Origin: a bacterium
GTDB lineage: Bacteria; Bacteroidota; Bacteroidia; B-17B0; Aurantibacillaceae
Assembly: GCA_029945625.1 (NCBI GenBank)
Contig: JAQSCW010000031.1
Span: 1 to 64,000, forward strand
Length of the DNA: 64,000 bases
Direction of reading: 5' to 3'
The translations under genes and the position numbers were made by a program. This document shows positions 44,806-53,435 of the stretch, in pieces (the stretch's first letter is position 1; the number at the start of each line of letters is the position of its first letter). The notes below the pieces were generated by a model. That model was not told the origin of the DNA and did no database searches. It was given only the letters and a program-made list of their open reading frames with translations.

Positions 44806-47298
44806 TTAATCAAGAACAAAAACAGGAAGATTATCCCTGCGGGTAGTTAATAATTCTGACACATCCTGAATCCGGGAAAATTCTTTACTCAGTGGTTGGT
44901 AGAGAACAAATTCACCATCCCTGAATTCAAATAATTGTTTTGTTTCGGGATTTAAAGCTACCAGATGGATCCATTCATTAATATACCATTCATACACCGC
45001 ATCGGCAGATTTGATTGTTTTTAAAACTATTTCGGGGAAATGTTCAACCACAATGAGCAACCTTACGGGGTCATGCACCTCTGTCATTTGATTGGGTAAT
45101 CCGGGTCTGAGATCACCATCAAACCCGTTTGCCACACCAAAAAGACCCATCACATTATGTGGTAATTTGGTACCGGCCCCCAATTTCTCATTGTCAACTC
45201 TTGAGAAATAATACTCGAGGTTGATTCCGCCGCAAACCGGGCCAAGAGGTTTCATGATATTGGTAAGAATGGTTCCATCCGCGTCAATCCGGTAATCGTA
45301 TGAGTTTGCAAATGCCCTTCTGTCGAGAAACAAATTTTTGGTGAGCAACCTCCTGCCTACAATGCAAAGCGCATTAGTGGCGTGATTTAATTCGGGCCGC
45401 GGTTCAAACAAAGAGACAGACCGCGTGAGAATCTTTTTATGAATCTCGCGCGGCGATAACTTCAAATCAATTAATTCGAATCGCCTTGCCCGCTCTCGTG
45501 CATTTTGTTCAAGGGCCTGATTGATCGCTAGCACATTTTTTGTGTGGATGGCCAATTTTTCTTCCGAAAGTAGATTTTCGTCATAAAACACCATCTCGTC
45601 GCGCGTGGTATCATGTAATGCCCCAATAAACGTTGTTGAATCAGGAATTGCTAGCCCTTTAGAACTCAGTATTGCCCTTACTTCGGCATGATTGGCCATG
45701 TTGCAAACAACCCGTGCATTTACCGAACCGGCCCTACCGGAGCAGGCACCACAGTTGTATGCGGCATAATGTGGATTGTTTGCGCTGCTTGCGCCGTGAC
45801 CTATTACATAAACAAAAGGTGCAAAGTGCTCCACCAGTCCAATGCTCTTCAGTAATCCTTCCACACGTGTGGCCATCTCGTCCACCGTATAACCAATTTG
45901 CAGATCTTTGTCTTTGGCGTTTTTTTCATCGAAGTTGATGCTCAGTTTCGATACTTTGTCCATGTGGTTAAATGAAGAGGAGGTAGCCGGACTCATGGAA
46001 GGTTTAAAAATGCTGAGGAAAAGCCGAAACGCAGACCAAAAGCCGAGGGTAGGGGCCATGATCCAACCTTTAAATAAGGAATGCGTATGGTTGGTAAGAT
46101 GCACGTCCTTTTTGCGGTCCTCCGAAATATCAATTTCTTTGATTAAATATTTTGGAAATACCGGTGCAGGACATTGTTTAGTATAAGATTTGCCATGCTC
46201 CGGCTGAAAATAAAATTCCACACCAAAAAAGCCGGGTGTCCCGAATGTTTCACAGGCCGGGTCAACTTTTTCCATGTAATCACGAAATGAAAGTTCACGG
46301 TCATCGATACACAACATGGCTTGAAATGTTTTTACTGCGGGCGCCGGTGCGACTTCCGGTTTACTTGCGATGGCATACAGTACATCGTCGTAGTAACTCC
46401 ATTCATAAGCATCTTGCCATAACGATAGCACAGTGTCGTACTCACTTTGAGGCACCTCGGAAAAAATATCTTCGGGTCGCTCCTCCACTTTAAATCCTAA
46501 GGGCGACCATATTTCTCCGAACTTTTGATCAAGCGCGTCAATCTCCAGCAGCAACTCAAGAATAATAAGGTCCTTCAAACTTACCCGTTTGGTATCAAGT
46601 AGTGTTTCAGGAAAGTCTTCAATGGCCGATACCATGCCCGACCATCCTTGATGCGCAAATTGCTGATCGTACAAATACTGTTTGTATAGAGCAGGATCAC
46701 CTACTACTATTTTTAGAAGGTCGGAAATCTTGCAGCGACTTCTCAACAAATTTTTGGCTCTTTTGCTCTTAAAGAAGCTGGCATAGGAATTTTTTTCAAT
46801 TTCACGAATGGAATTTAAAAAGCCTTTGTGTAATACCGGGAAATTCCAAATCGAGATGCCTTGGTCGAGGTAACTGCAAATGATACGAAAGAGAGGAGGA
46901 TGCACAAGTACATCAAGGTCCATACCAAATTGCACTTCCCATTGCGATCGAAGCTTGCCCACCCGTGCCTCAGTGGTCATGTCATATTTTTTTGAAAGAA
47001 GTTTACTTTTCCATTCGTTCACATTTTCCTTCCCCATGCGTTCACGGAGCACGCGGGAAAGCACATCTTCTCTGATTCGGCCTGATACATAGAGGCGGCG
47101 AAATTCGTCCAAGGCCAGTGAGGTTTTATATCCAAATATTTTGGAGGAATTACGCAAGGCCGTAAAAAACTTCTGATGCTGAAAGGCATGTAGGGTATTA
47201 TGATGAATGAAGTCTTTTAAAGGCGACTGCGCCGGCAAATAATGCTTTAGTTCGTGAAGAACATCATGCTCATTAAAACCAGAATCCACTTTTTCCAT
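44806..47298 (-). CDS. dabA: DabA, DUF2309 carbonic-anhydrase-like subunit of the DAB inorganic-carbon transporter
   Basis: 830 aa, the length expected for UPF0753/DUF2309. The zinc-site residues reported for Halothiobacillus DabA (Cys351, Asp353, His524, Cys539) correspond to Cys330-x-Asp332 (LCIDDRE) and His501 with Cys516 (GHGASS ... NCGAC) with identical spacing (2 and 15 residues). The beta-CA-like active site is therefore intact. DabA is thought to hydrate CO2 to bicarbonate at the inner face, driven by DabB. It is the first large gene of the dabA-dabB-small protein-SulP 2 run. Confidence 0.93.
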   Translation of the reverse strand: MEKVDSGFNEHDVLHELKHYLPAQSPLKDFIHHNTLHAFQHQKFFTALRNSSKIFGYKTSLALDEFRRLYVSGRIREDVLSRVLRERMGKENVNEWKSKLLSKKYDMTTEARVGKLRSQWEVQFGMDLDVLVHPPLFRIICSYLDQGISIWNFPVLHKGFLNSIREIEKNSYASFFKSKRAKNLLRSRCKISDLLKIVVGDPALYKQYLYDQQFAHQGWSGMVSAIEDFPETLLDTKRVSLKDLIILELLLEIDALDQKFGEIWSPLGFKVEERPEDIFSEVPQSEYDTVLSLWQDAYEWSYYDDVLYAIASKPEVAPAPAVKTFQAMLCIDDRELSFRDYMEKVDPACETFGTPGFFGVEFYFQPEHGKSYTKQCPAPVFPKYLIKEIDISEDRKKDVHLTNHTHSLFKGWIMAPTLGFWSAFRLFLSIFKPSMSPATSSSFNHMDKVSKLSINFDEKNAKDKDLQIGYTVDEMATRVEGLLKSIGLVEHFAPFVYVIGHGASSANNPHYAAYNCGACSGRAGSVNARVVCNMANHAEVRAILSSKGLAIPDSTTFIGALHDTTRDEMVFYDENLLSEEKLAIHTKNVLAINQALEQNARERARRFELIDLKLSPREIHKKILTRSVSLFEPRPELNHATNALCIVGRRLLTKNLFLDRRAFANSYDYRIDADGTILTNIMKPLGPVCGGINLEYYFSRVDNEKLGAGTKLPHNVMGLFGVANGFDGDLRPGLPNQMTEVHDPVRLLIVVEHFPEIVLKTIKSADAVYEWYINEWIHLVALNPETKQLFEFRDGEFVLYQPLSKEFSRIQDVSELLTTRRDNLPVFVLD

Positions 47299-47392
47299 TT
47301 TATTAATTTATTTGTTTTTATTTGGTAAACAATTATCATCCACACGCCACGGTATACGCCGAGAATGTGTAAGCAAAAAGGCCTAATAAAAA

Positions 47393-47746
47393 TCAAATAC
47401 GGAAACTTCGCACAGAGAGAAAGATCGGAACGCGAAGAGTTTCGGTAGCGAATCTTTGAGCGATAAAGGGGGTGTGAAAGATGTGTAAAGTGAAACAAGA
47501 TACGGTGAAAGGTAAAATTACAGTGGCCAGTTCAAAATCATTTTCCAATTCGCTTTCCACCTCTTCAGAGATCTGCTGAACAGAACTGGCTCCCACTTGT
47601 TCGTGTTTTTGAAGTACTTGTGCATGCATTCCGCCCCCTGAGAGAAAAGAGGCCGATGCTTCAAATGCGAGCAAGGAAAACAGCATAAATGAACCCAAAA
47701 AAAGGACCAGATTAAATTTGCAGAGTGTATGTTGTTTCTTCTTCAC
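47393..47746 (-). CDS. Small exported protein with acidic patch, upstream of dabA
   Basis: 117 aa from GTG at 47746; a TTG three codons earlier falls inside a TATCTTTG -7-like box and is unlikely to be translated. A good signal peptide follows the start (KKKQH..., hydrophobic core, cleavage near EASAS, about residue 30). The mature part has a His/Gln region (MHAQVLQKHEQ), an acidic patch (ISEEVESELEND), and a hydrophobic C-terminus rich in Phe and Ile. No family recognised. It lies 94 nt before dabA and probably heads that transcript. Confidence 0.5.
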   Translation of the reverse strand: MKKKQHTLCKFNLVLFLGSFMLFSLLAFEASASFLSGGGMHAQVLQKHEQVGASSVQQISEEVESELENDFELATVILPFTVSCFTLHIFHTPFIAQRFATETLRVPIFLSVRSFRI

Positions 47747-47752
47747 CGGAAA

Positions 47753-47760
47753 CAAAGATA
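47753..47760 (-). promoter_or_regulatory. Candidate -7 box of the dab operon
   Basis: On the minus strand TATCTTTG (47760-47753) matches TAnnTTTG and ends 6 nt before the GTG start, so the transcript may be leaderless. No clear -33 element was seen. Confidence 0.4.
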
Positions 47761-47902
47761 TATCTAATTTCTCCTCTTACCCCTTTTTTTAATTATTTTA
47801 ACGAAGATATCAGTGGTAAGGGCATTGGATCATCGGGCAAATCTTGATTGAAATCAATATTCGTGTTTGTTGCTTTTGCTAAAAAGGCGGTCTGGTCCTT
47901 CA

Positions 47903-49273
47903 CTATGGCGTACGATCAGCATATTCTCTGCGCCCATCATCATAATAGGTTACAAGGCGCACAACACGTCCACTTTCATTCTTAAACAATTCTAGTGTAA
48001 ATGTATCATTGCCCTTTGGCCGAAGCATCGTGTTGCTCATCGGTATCAATGGAAACCTAGCTTTGCCTGTTTTTTGATAATACAATTTACCTTCCAAATA
48101 CGTGAGCGCAAACGCACCAAAATTACCAACATATTTTTTGAGTGTGGCTGTGTCAACTGCTATTGGATGATTTCTAGCCTGCATGAGGTCCATTTGCCAT
48201 TTTATTTTTCGGATGTCAACGGAGTCTTCGGCCGAGGAAAGGGCATTTTCGAAGATCTTCAATTCCGCTGCTTCCAGCGCATTTTCGGCAGTTACCGTAA
48301 TGTCGGGCACAATGCCTGTGCCTTCCCAATTTTTTTTGCTGATGGGGTCGATCGATCTGCCAAAGGGAATATCGGAAATGAAACCACTGCTGAGCGCTTT
48401 GTAACTCACCGTGTGGGCACCTCCACGTGTAACTTCACCCACTAATGTGGCACGTTTTAACGACTGTAATTGATACGCGAGTCCCTCCGCTGCTGAAAAT
48501 GTTTTGTAACTGGTGAGAATATAGATCGGAATAGTGGTAAGTGGCCCAAAACTCGAGTCGGGCACCGTCCAATAGGGCAGCGTGGCATTTTCACAACGAA
48601 TATAGATGTCGGCGACATGTGTACTCGTTCTAAAAAAATGACTCACTATGTGATTTACCATATCGGGCGATCCGCCCACCCCATACCTCAAGTCGATGAT
48701 CAGTGCCCGTGCGTTTGACACAAAAGCAAGCGCGGCATTGGCAGTGGCTTTGGAGTAGGCGTTGAGTCTTGAAAAGGAACTTATTTCAAGATAGCCGATG
48801 TTGCCATTCAAAATCTCGGCCTTCTTAAATCCAAAGTTCTTGCTTCGTTCTTCATTCAGTTTTTCAGCAACCATTTTGGGCACGTCTTCAATATTCCCCA
48901 GCACTTCGTTTGCCAACTGTGGATTATACTCTACGTGAAAATGTTCATCTTTTTGCACCGAAAGCACATCGGTAGTGAGCTTTCCGGCAAGAATATGGGG
49001 ATCACTGATCTTATTATAAGCGCCGTCTTTAAAACGTTTTCGAAGATAACTGCTCATTTTTAATGCTGCGTCTTTGATCACATAGTACTTATTAATTTGG
49101 TTGGCCAGACTGTCAACCAGGGTTTTTGTGGCGAGTGGACTTAAAGGGAAGGTAAAGGTGGTTACTTGCGCAAGTGTGCGACCGGAAATAAAGATCAGAA
49201 AAAGAGAGAAGCAGAATAAGCGTAAACCATTCTGTTTGCGGGAAAGGTAATCCGTTTGACGTTCCTTCAGCAT
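47903..49273 (-). CDS. S41-family peptidase (IRBP/tricorn-core-like)
   Basis: 456 aa, signal peptide to about GRTLAQ. The S41 core shows ALIIDLRYGVGGSPDMVNHI, then the nucleophile Ser260 in YKTFSAAEG and the oxyanion region LVGEVTRGGAH. The Lys of the C-terminal-processing-protease dyad is not obvious, which fits the interphotoreceptor-retinoid-binding-protein branch. A DUF3471-like C-terminal domain (KKYVGNFGAFALTYLEGKLYY) follows. Periplasmic or secreted peptidase of unknown substrate. It stands alone after the dab operon. Confidence 0.8.
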   Translation of the reverse strand: MLKERQTDYLSRKQNGLRLFCFSLFLIFISGRTLAQVTTFTFPLSPLATKTLVDSLANQINKYYVIKDAALKMSSYLRKRFKDGAYNKISDPHILAGKLTTDVLSVQKDEHFHVEYNPQLANEVLGNIEDVPKMVAEKLNEERSKNFGFKKAEILNGNIGYLEISSFSRLNAYSKATANAALAFVSNARALIIDLRYGVGGSPDMVNHIVSHFFRTSTHVADIYIRCENATLPYWTVPDSSFGPLTTIPIYILTSYKTFSAAEGLAYQLQSLKRATLVGEVTRGGAHTVSYKALSSGFISDIPFGRSIDPISKKNWEGTGIVPDITVTAENALEAAELKIFENALSSAEDSVDIRKIKWQMDLMQARNHPIAVDTATLKKYVGNFGAFALTYLEGKLYYQKTGKARFPLIPMSNTMLRPKGNDTFTLELFKNESGRVVRLVTYYDDGRREYADRTP

Positions 49274-49350
49274 ATACTTATTCTTCCTGTTTTTAGGCAG
49301 TTAAAGATAATAATTCTTCTTTTAGTTGCAAGCGTTTGAACGAACGAAAC

Positions 49351-50304
49351 TCAATTTGCCGGTGGTGTAATAAAATTGACAATTATTTTTACCAGTTCTT
49401 TGTTCAAAGGCAGATCAGGATCGCCGTAAATTTTTTTTTGCACCTCCTTGTCGAGTGATTCGCAATCTTTAAGCACGTGGTTCATATTGGTAATGAGTTT
49501 CAGTTGTGCCTTGGGCTGCCCTTTTGCCAAGGCCAAGGCATCCTTTTCTTTCACCTGAAGGTCGGTAGTGCCCTGCACGATGAGCACCGGGACCTTTATT
49601 TTTTTGATCTCTTTTTGGGGATCGTATTTCATCCAGGAGATCATGTACGGCTGAATACTCGGCCTGAAAAGGCTGTAGAAGATGGGAGGGACGTTTCCAA
49701 GCGTATCGCCTTTTTTTAATTTATCAAGCATCCCATACATTTGTTCCCTCACGTCGGGCGGTACATTTTGTAATTGCTCTTTTATCACTTCGTCAATGGG
49801 TCTGCCGGCGCCGGAAATAGAAATGTAGGCCTTCACCTTTTTATTATTTTCTGAAGCGATTAGGCCGAGTAAAGAACCTTCGCTGTGTCCCGCCACAATA
49901 ATCCGCGAAAAACGTTTGTCAGCATACAACAGATCGATCCATGCTTTTACATCGTTTGAAAAAGTTTCAAAACGCATCTCATATTCGTCTTTGTTCACAT
50001 CGCTGCTTTGACCAATACCTCTTTTGTCAAAACGTAAGGAAGCGATTCCATTTTTTCGAAGTTCTTCGGCCAAAAACTTCAGGGAATTGTTCTGCAGCTC
50101 TTCCTGATTTCCATTTCTGTCGGTGGGTCCCGAGCCCGCAATTATAAGTACAACAGGGGGATTGAGCACCAGTTCAGGTAAACATATTGTGCCTTCTAAA
50201 TTGCCTGTGGCGGTTCTTAATATGGTAGTTTCTTCCTGGGCCTGCACCTTGAAAGAGGGCAAAACCAGTGAAATAACTAGGGAAAGGGAAAGCAGTGATT
50301 TCAT
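49351..50304 (-). CDS. Alpha/beta hydrolase, exported
   Basis: 317 aa, signal peptide to about KVQAQ (residue 22). The oxyanion motif GSGPTDRNGN is followed by the nucleophile elbow GHSEGS (Ser141). Asp in VQGTTDLQV and His in NMNHVLKD complete the triad. This is the secreted dienelactone-hydrolase/acyl-peptidase-like group common in Bacteroidota. Substrate unknown; its neighbours give no firm clue. Confidence 0.87.
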   Translation of the reverse strand: MKSLLSLSLVISLVLPSFKVQAQEETTILRTATGNLEGTICLPELVLNPPVVLIIAGSGPTDRNGNQEELQNNSLKFLAEELRKNGIASLRFDKRGIGQSSDVNKDEYEMRFETFSNDVKAWIDLLYADKRFSRIIVAGHSEGSLLGLIASENNKKVKAYISISGAGRPIDEVIKEQLQNVPPDVREQMYGMLDKLKKGDTLGNVPPIFYSLFRPSIQPYMISWMKYDPQKEIKKIKVPVLIVQGTTDLQVKEKDALALAKGQPKAQLKLITNMNHVLKDCESLDKEVQKKIYGDPDLPLNKELVKIIVNFITPPAN

Positions 50305-50564
50305 ATAGAGTCTTGCATTAACATAATTTTGAATACAGGATTATTCGTGCTAATTCCTGTTTCATCAGTTGGGAATAAATAAGGAGAGATCGTTGCTCTT
50401 TCCTGCGATCAGGGGCCAACAGATGGCAGGAGCATACGAATAAGTAATAGTGTAATTGAGGAGTGGATTACTAGGGGTTCTTTTCATGTTTGGTTAAAAG
50501 GCGGACTAAAAGTAAAAAATTAAACCGGTTCCCCGGTAATGCGAGTTGAGGAATTCGTACAAAT
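50305..50564. other. Intergenic stretch between hydrolase and YceI genes
   Basis: Non-coding, A+T-rich. A short hairpin ACCGG...CCGGT lies near 50523-50537; otherwise nothing recognisable. It should contain the hydrolase promoter. Confidence 0.4.
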
Positions 50565-50596
50565 AAAAAAAGCCCCGGAGTAAACGGGACTTTTTT
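50565..50596 (-). terminator. Terminator of the YceI gene
   Basis: AAAAAAAGCCCCG pairs with CGGGACTTTTTT (one mismatch) over a 7-nt loop; the A/T tracts allow function on both strands. It follows the yceI-like stop by 19 nt. Confidence 0.75.
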
Positions 50597-50615
50597 ATGT
50601 TAAGAAATTTTCTTT

Positions 50616-51149
50616 TTAAGCAGCTTTGATCATTTGGATCTCGCAATTGATGCGAACTTCATCACTTACCATAACTCCTCCGGCCTCAAGGGCTGCATTC
50701 CAGTTCAATCCAAAATCTTTCCGGTTAATTTTGCCGCTCACCGTCATTCCTGCCTTGGTTTGTCCCCAGGGATCTTTTTGAATACCGCCAAGTTCGGCAG
50801 TTAAACTAATGTTTTTTGTGACGTCTCTAATGGTGAGGTCACCTTGTAATTCGTAATTGTCACCATCTGTTTTTTTGAAACTGCGGGTTTTGAAAATCAG
50901 ATCTGGATATTTTTCTGAATCAAAAAACTCTGCCGAACGAAGGTGGGTATCGCGCTGATCAGCGTTAGTGAATACCGACGCCGCTTTTGCCCTGAACACC
51001 GCTTCCGGTGAGGAAAAATCTTCGCCTTCCGAACTAGCGTCGAGGCTAAATTCTTTAAAACTACCACTCACGTTTGTGATCATCATGTGTTTTACTTTAA
51101 ACGTCACTTCACTGTGACTTAGGTCGAGATTCCATTTTGTTTTGCTCAT
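50616..51149 (-). CDS. YceI-family lipid-binding protein (cytoplasmic form)
   Basis: 177 aa. KWNLDLSHSEVTFKVKHMMITNVSGSFKEF and the repeated beta-strand pattern to RINCEIQM identify the YceI lipocalin-like barrel, which binds isoprenoid lipids. No signal peptide is present (MSKTKWNLD), unlike E. coli YceI, so this form is cytosolic. It lies 56 nt after the pirin gene on the same strand, and pirin, YceI and a Crp/Fnr regulator often cluster in Bacteroidota. Confidence 0.92.
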   Translation of the reverse strand: MSKTKWNLDLSHSEVTFKVKHMMITNVSGSFKEFSLDASSEGEDFSSPEAVFRAKAASVFTNADQRDTHLRSAEFFDSEKYPDLIFKTRSFKKTDGDNYELQGDLTIRDVTKNISLTAELGGIQKDPWGQTKAGMTVSGKINRKDFGLNWNAALEAGGVMVSDEVRINCEIQMIKAA

Positions 51150-51205
51150 TTTTTCTTTTTTTAAAAAGCCCCAGGCTTCCGTTATTTATTTTTTCTTTGT
51201 TTTAA

Positions 51206-52078
51206 CTATCCCAACATGGGTACATCCATCAAAAGCACTTCTGCTTGGTCTGTAAAATCGAAGGAAACGGCATCGGTGTTCCAAATCCCAAAGCCATCAC
51301 GCGCTGCCATTGGGTTTCCATTCACCGTCACTTCTCCACTCAATACAAAAATATAGAGACCATTTTCTTTTTTCTTGAGTGTATACTTCCCGGTTTGCCC
51401 TTTATCGAACTTGCCTAGATGGAACCAGGCATCCTGATGAATCCAGGCCCCGCTATCATTCGGGTCGGGTGACACAATCTGTTGAAATTTATTGTGTCGT
51501 TCTTCTGCTTTGAGCGTAATTTGATCATACCGTGGGGTAACATTTTTTTTGTTTGGAAATACCCAGATCTGCAGAAATTTCACCAGTTTATCTTTGTTCT
51601 TATTGTATTCACTGTGCGTGATTCCGCTCCCCGCACTCATTACTTGCACGTCGCCGTTCTTGATCACGGCCACCGTGCCCATGCTATCCTTGTGTTCTAG
51701 ATCTCCTTCCAGTGGAATTGAGATAATTTCCATGTTATCGTGCGGGTGCGTGCCGAAGCCCATACCGGCTTCTACCGTGTCGTCGTTCAACACCCGTAAC
51801 ACACCAAAGTGCATGCGATCAGGATGATAGTAGTTTGCGAAACTAAATGTATGGTAACTGTTTAACCAGCCGTGGTTCGCGTGTCCCCGGGTTTCTGCTT
51901 TGTGTAAGATCGAATTTGCCATGATGTTTGAATTGGTTGTCGGTAAGTGATTAAATCCGAGTGTGTGTAGGTGCCTGAGTTCGTCGTTATCATTTTTAAT
52001 CAAGGATGCCAAACTGTGAGAGGCTACGAAAAATCCGGTACTCATTAACCCTTTTTTAATAAAATCAGACCGTTGCAT
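51206..52078 (-). CDS. Pirin-family protein with N-terminal export-like extension
   Basis: 290 aa as listed; the core pirin (about 238 aa) would start at ATG 51922 with MANSILHKAETRGHANHGWL, the usual N-terminus. The 52-residue extension (MQRSDFIKKGLMSTGFF...) resembles the Tat-like start of exported Bacteroidota proteins but lacks twin arginines. The metal site is intact: His residues in GTHPHDNMEI and SGITHSEYN, with Glu residues. Pirins act as metal-dependent quercetinases or redox-sensing regulators. Which start is used is not decided by sequence. Confidence 0.88.
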   Translation of the reverse strand: MQRSDFIKKGLMSTGFFVASHSLASLIKNDNDELRHLHTLGFNHLPTTNSNIMANSILHKAETRGHANHGWLNSYHTFSFANYYHPDRMHFGVLRVLNDDTVEAGMGFGTHPHDNMEIISIPLEGDLEHKDSMGTVAVIKNGDVQVMSAGSGITHSEYNKNKDKLVKFLQIWVFPNKKNVTPRYDQITLKAEERHNKFQQIVSPDPNDSGAWIHQDAWFHLGKFDKGQTGKYTLKKKENGLYIFVLSGEVTVNGNPMAARDGFGIWNTDAVSFDFTDQAEVLLMDVPMLG

Positions 52079-52161
52079 CTTCCACTAATTATAGGTCAAA
52101 GATAGGGTGGGAAAAAAGGCGTAACCAATAATCTAGATTAAGAAATGATGAGTTCAACTTA

Positions 52162-52755
52162 CTATCGCTTCTTGCCGCTCCTAAGTAATTCTGATTTGAG
52201 TTTACTCAAAAATTCAGGTGTCACCCCAATGTAGGCGGCTATTTGTTTTTGAGGAAGTGTTTTCATGAGCATGGGATAGCGGCTACAAAATCCCTCGTAC
52301 CTTTCCTGTGCCGTTAAACCCATATAATCCATTAATCGTGCGTGATTGGCGGCAACCGAGTTTTCGGTGATAATACGAAAAAAGCGCTCAAACTTGGGGA
52401 TCTTCTTAAACAATTCTTCCTGTTCTTCACGTTTCATCACCAGCATCGTCGAATCTTCAAGCGCGTCGATGTTGAGTTTGCCGGGTTTTTTTGAGATCAT
52501 GCTGTAAATGTCGGCGATCCACCAACCGGGTGGGGCAAACTGCACTATATGTTCAAACCCGTTTCGATCTATAGAATACGAGCGTAAGCAACCCTTTGTC
52601 ACAAATGCGCTGAGGGTATTTACAGCGTTAGCGCGCAGTAAAATTTGTTTTTTTTTCAGACTCTTTTCGGTAAGCAACGAACAAAAATGAAGTTCCTCAT
52701 CTTTTGTAAGTTGAATATGTTTGGCGATTTCCTGAAGAATAAGTGAAGTTTCCAT
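52162..52755 (-). CDS. Crp/Fnr-family transcriptional regulator
   Basis: 197 aa from ATG 52755 (METSLILQEI); ATG 52761 and GTG 52791 are alternatives. The N-terminal cyclic-nucleotide-binding fold includes LRANAVNTLSAFVTKGCLRSYSID. The C-terminal winged-helix region has LPQKQIAAYIGVTPEFLSKLKSEL. No FNR-type cysteine cluster is present, so it does not hold an Fe-S cluster. The group is often encoded next to pirin or redox genes. It lies 84 nt upstream of the pirin gene and may regulate it. No evidence ties it to the palindromes at 12-17 kb. Confidence 0.88.
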   Translation of the reverse strand: METSLILQEIAKHIQLTKDEELHFCSLLTEKSLKKKQILLRANAVNTLSAFVTKGCLRSYSIDRNGFEHIVQFAPPGWWIADIYSMISKKPGKLNIDALEDSTMLVMKREEQEELFKKIPKFERFFRIITENSVAANHARLMDYMGLTAQERYEGFCSRYPMLMKTLPQKQIAAYIGVTPEFLSKLKSELLRSGKKR

Positions 52756-53027
52756 TTGCATTGAGAGAAGTGGCAAGCCGAACAAATCCACTTGTCAATT
52801 TCAAAGCTAAGAAATTTTATGGCACAAGCAGGTCTCTTTAAAGTTTTTCATCTCCGTTTGGAAGGTGTTTTTTTAGTAAATATTTTCCCCAAAATTAATT
52901 TCATGTTCCATTTATATTATTTTAACTGCTTTTCTGATGGCTTCATCTAAAACTTCAGATTTAGAACGCTTCTATCACTAAATTCGCAAAAAATAATCAC
53001 ACAGAAAGAAGCAACGCAAGGGGTCTT

Positions 53028-53432
53028 ATGATTGAAATTTTATTACTACTAGTTGTTGGAGTGGGCCTTATTTTTGGCCTTAGATGGGGCATCCGCAGTT
53101 ATAAAGGAGCTTCTGAGCGACAAGGATCGGGAATCACTAAAAAATATCTGGCGCTTACTCAATTATTGAAGGCAGGGGATAAGATTGAAGGGGAACGAAT
53201 CGGCGCGAAGTCGATTTCTTTTAAGATCCGCTCCCGTCTCGATACAAACAATTATGTACTCACCGAAGTAGATGGCAGATTAATCATCGTGTGGACTCTG
53301 GAAAGTTCAATGTATGGAAGAAGGGGTAAGGAGTGGTCGTTTCATGCAGATTACAATCAGGTAAAGATGTTTGAAGAAATAGAAAATGACCTTAAGCACT
53401 ACCAGTTGAGTCTTCCTCGGGAGGCAAAGTAA
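53028..53432 (+). CDS. Hypothetical protein with one N-terminal membrane helix
   Basis: 134 aa. Residues 3-20 (EILLLLVVGVGLIFGLRWG) form a membrane helix. The remaining 110 residues are a soluble domain with alternating charged strands (FKIRSRLDTNNYVLTEVDGRLIIVWTLES). No family recognised. The ATG at 53028 is the first in frame after a long A+T-rich leader. It converges on the next gene (stop codons 3 nt apart), so the two share no transcript. Confidence 0.6.
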   Translation: MIEILLLLVVGVGLIFGLRWGIRSYKGASERQGSGITKKYLALTQLLKAGDKIEGERIGAKSISFKIRSRLDTNNYVLTEVDGRLIIVWTLESSMYGRRGKEWSFHADYNQVKMFEEIENDLKHYQLSLPREAK

Positions 53433-53435
53433 TAG

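Noticed and set aside
40768-47298. Carboxysome or autotrophic CO2-fixation locus
   Set aside because: DAB and SulP genes are present, but no RuBisCO, carboxysome shell or Calvin-cycle gene lies in the window.
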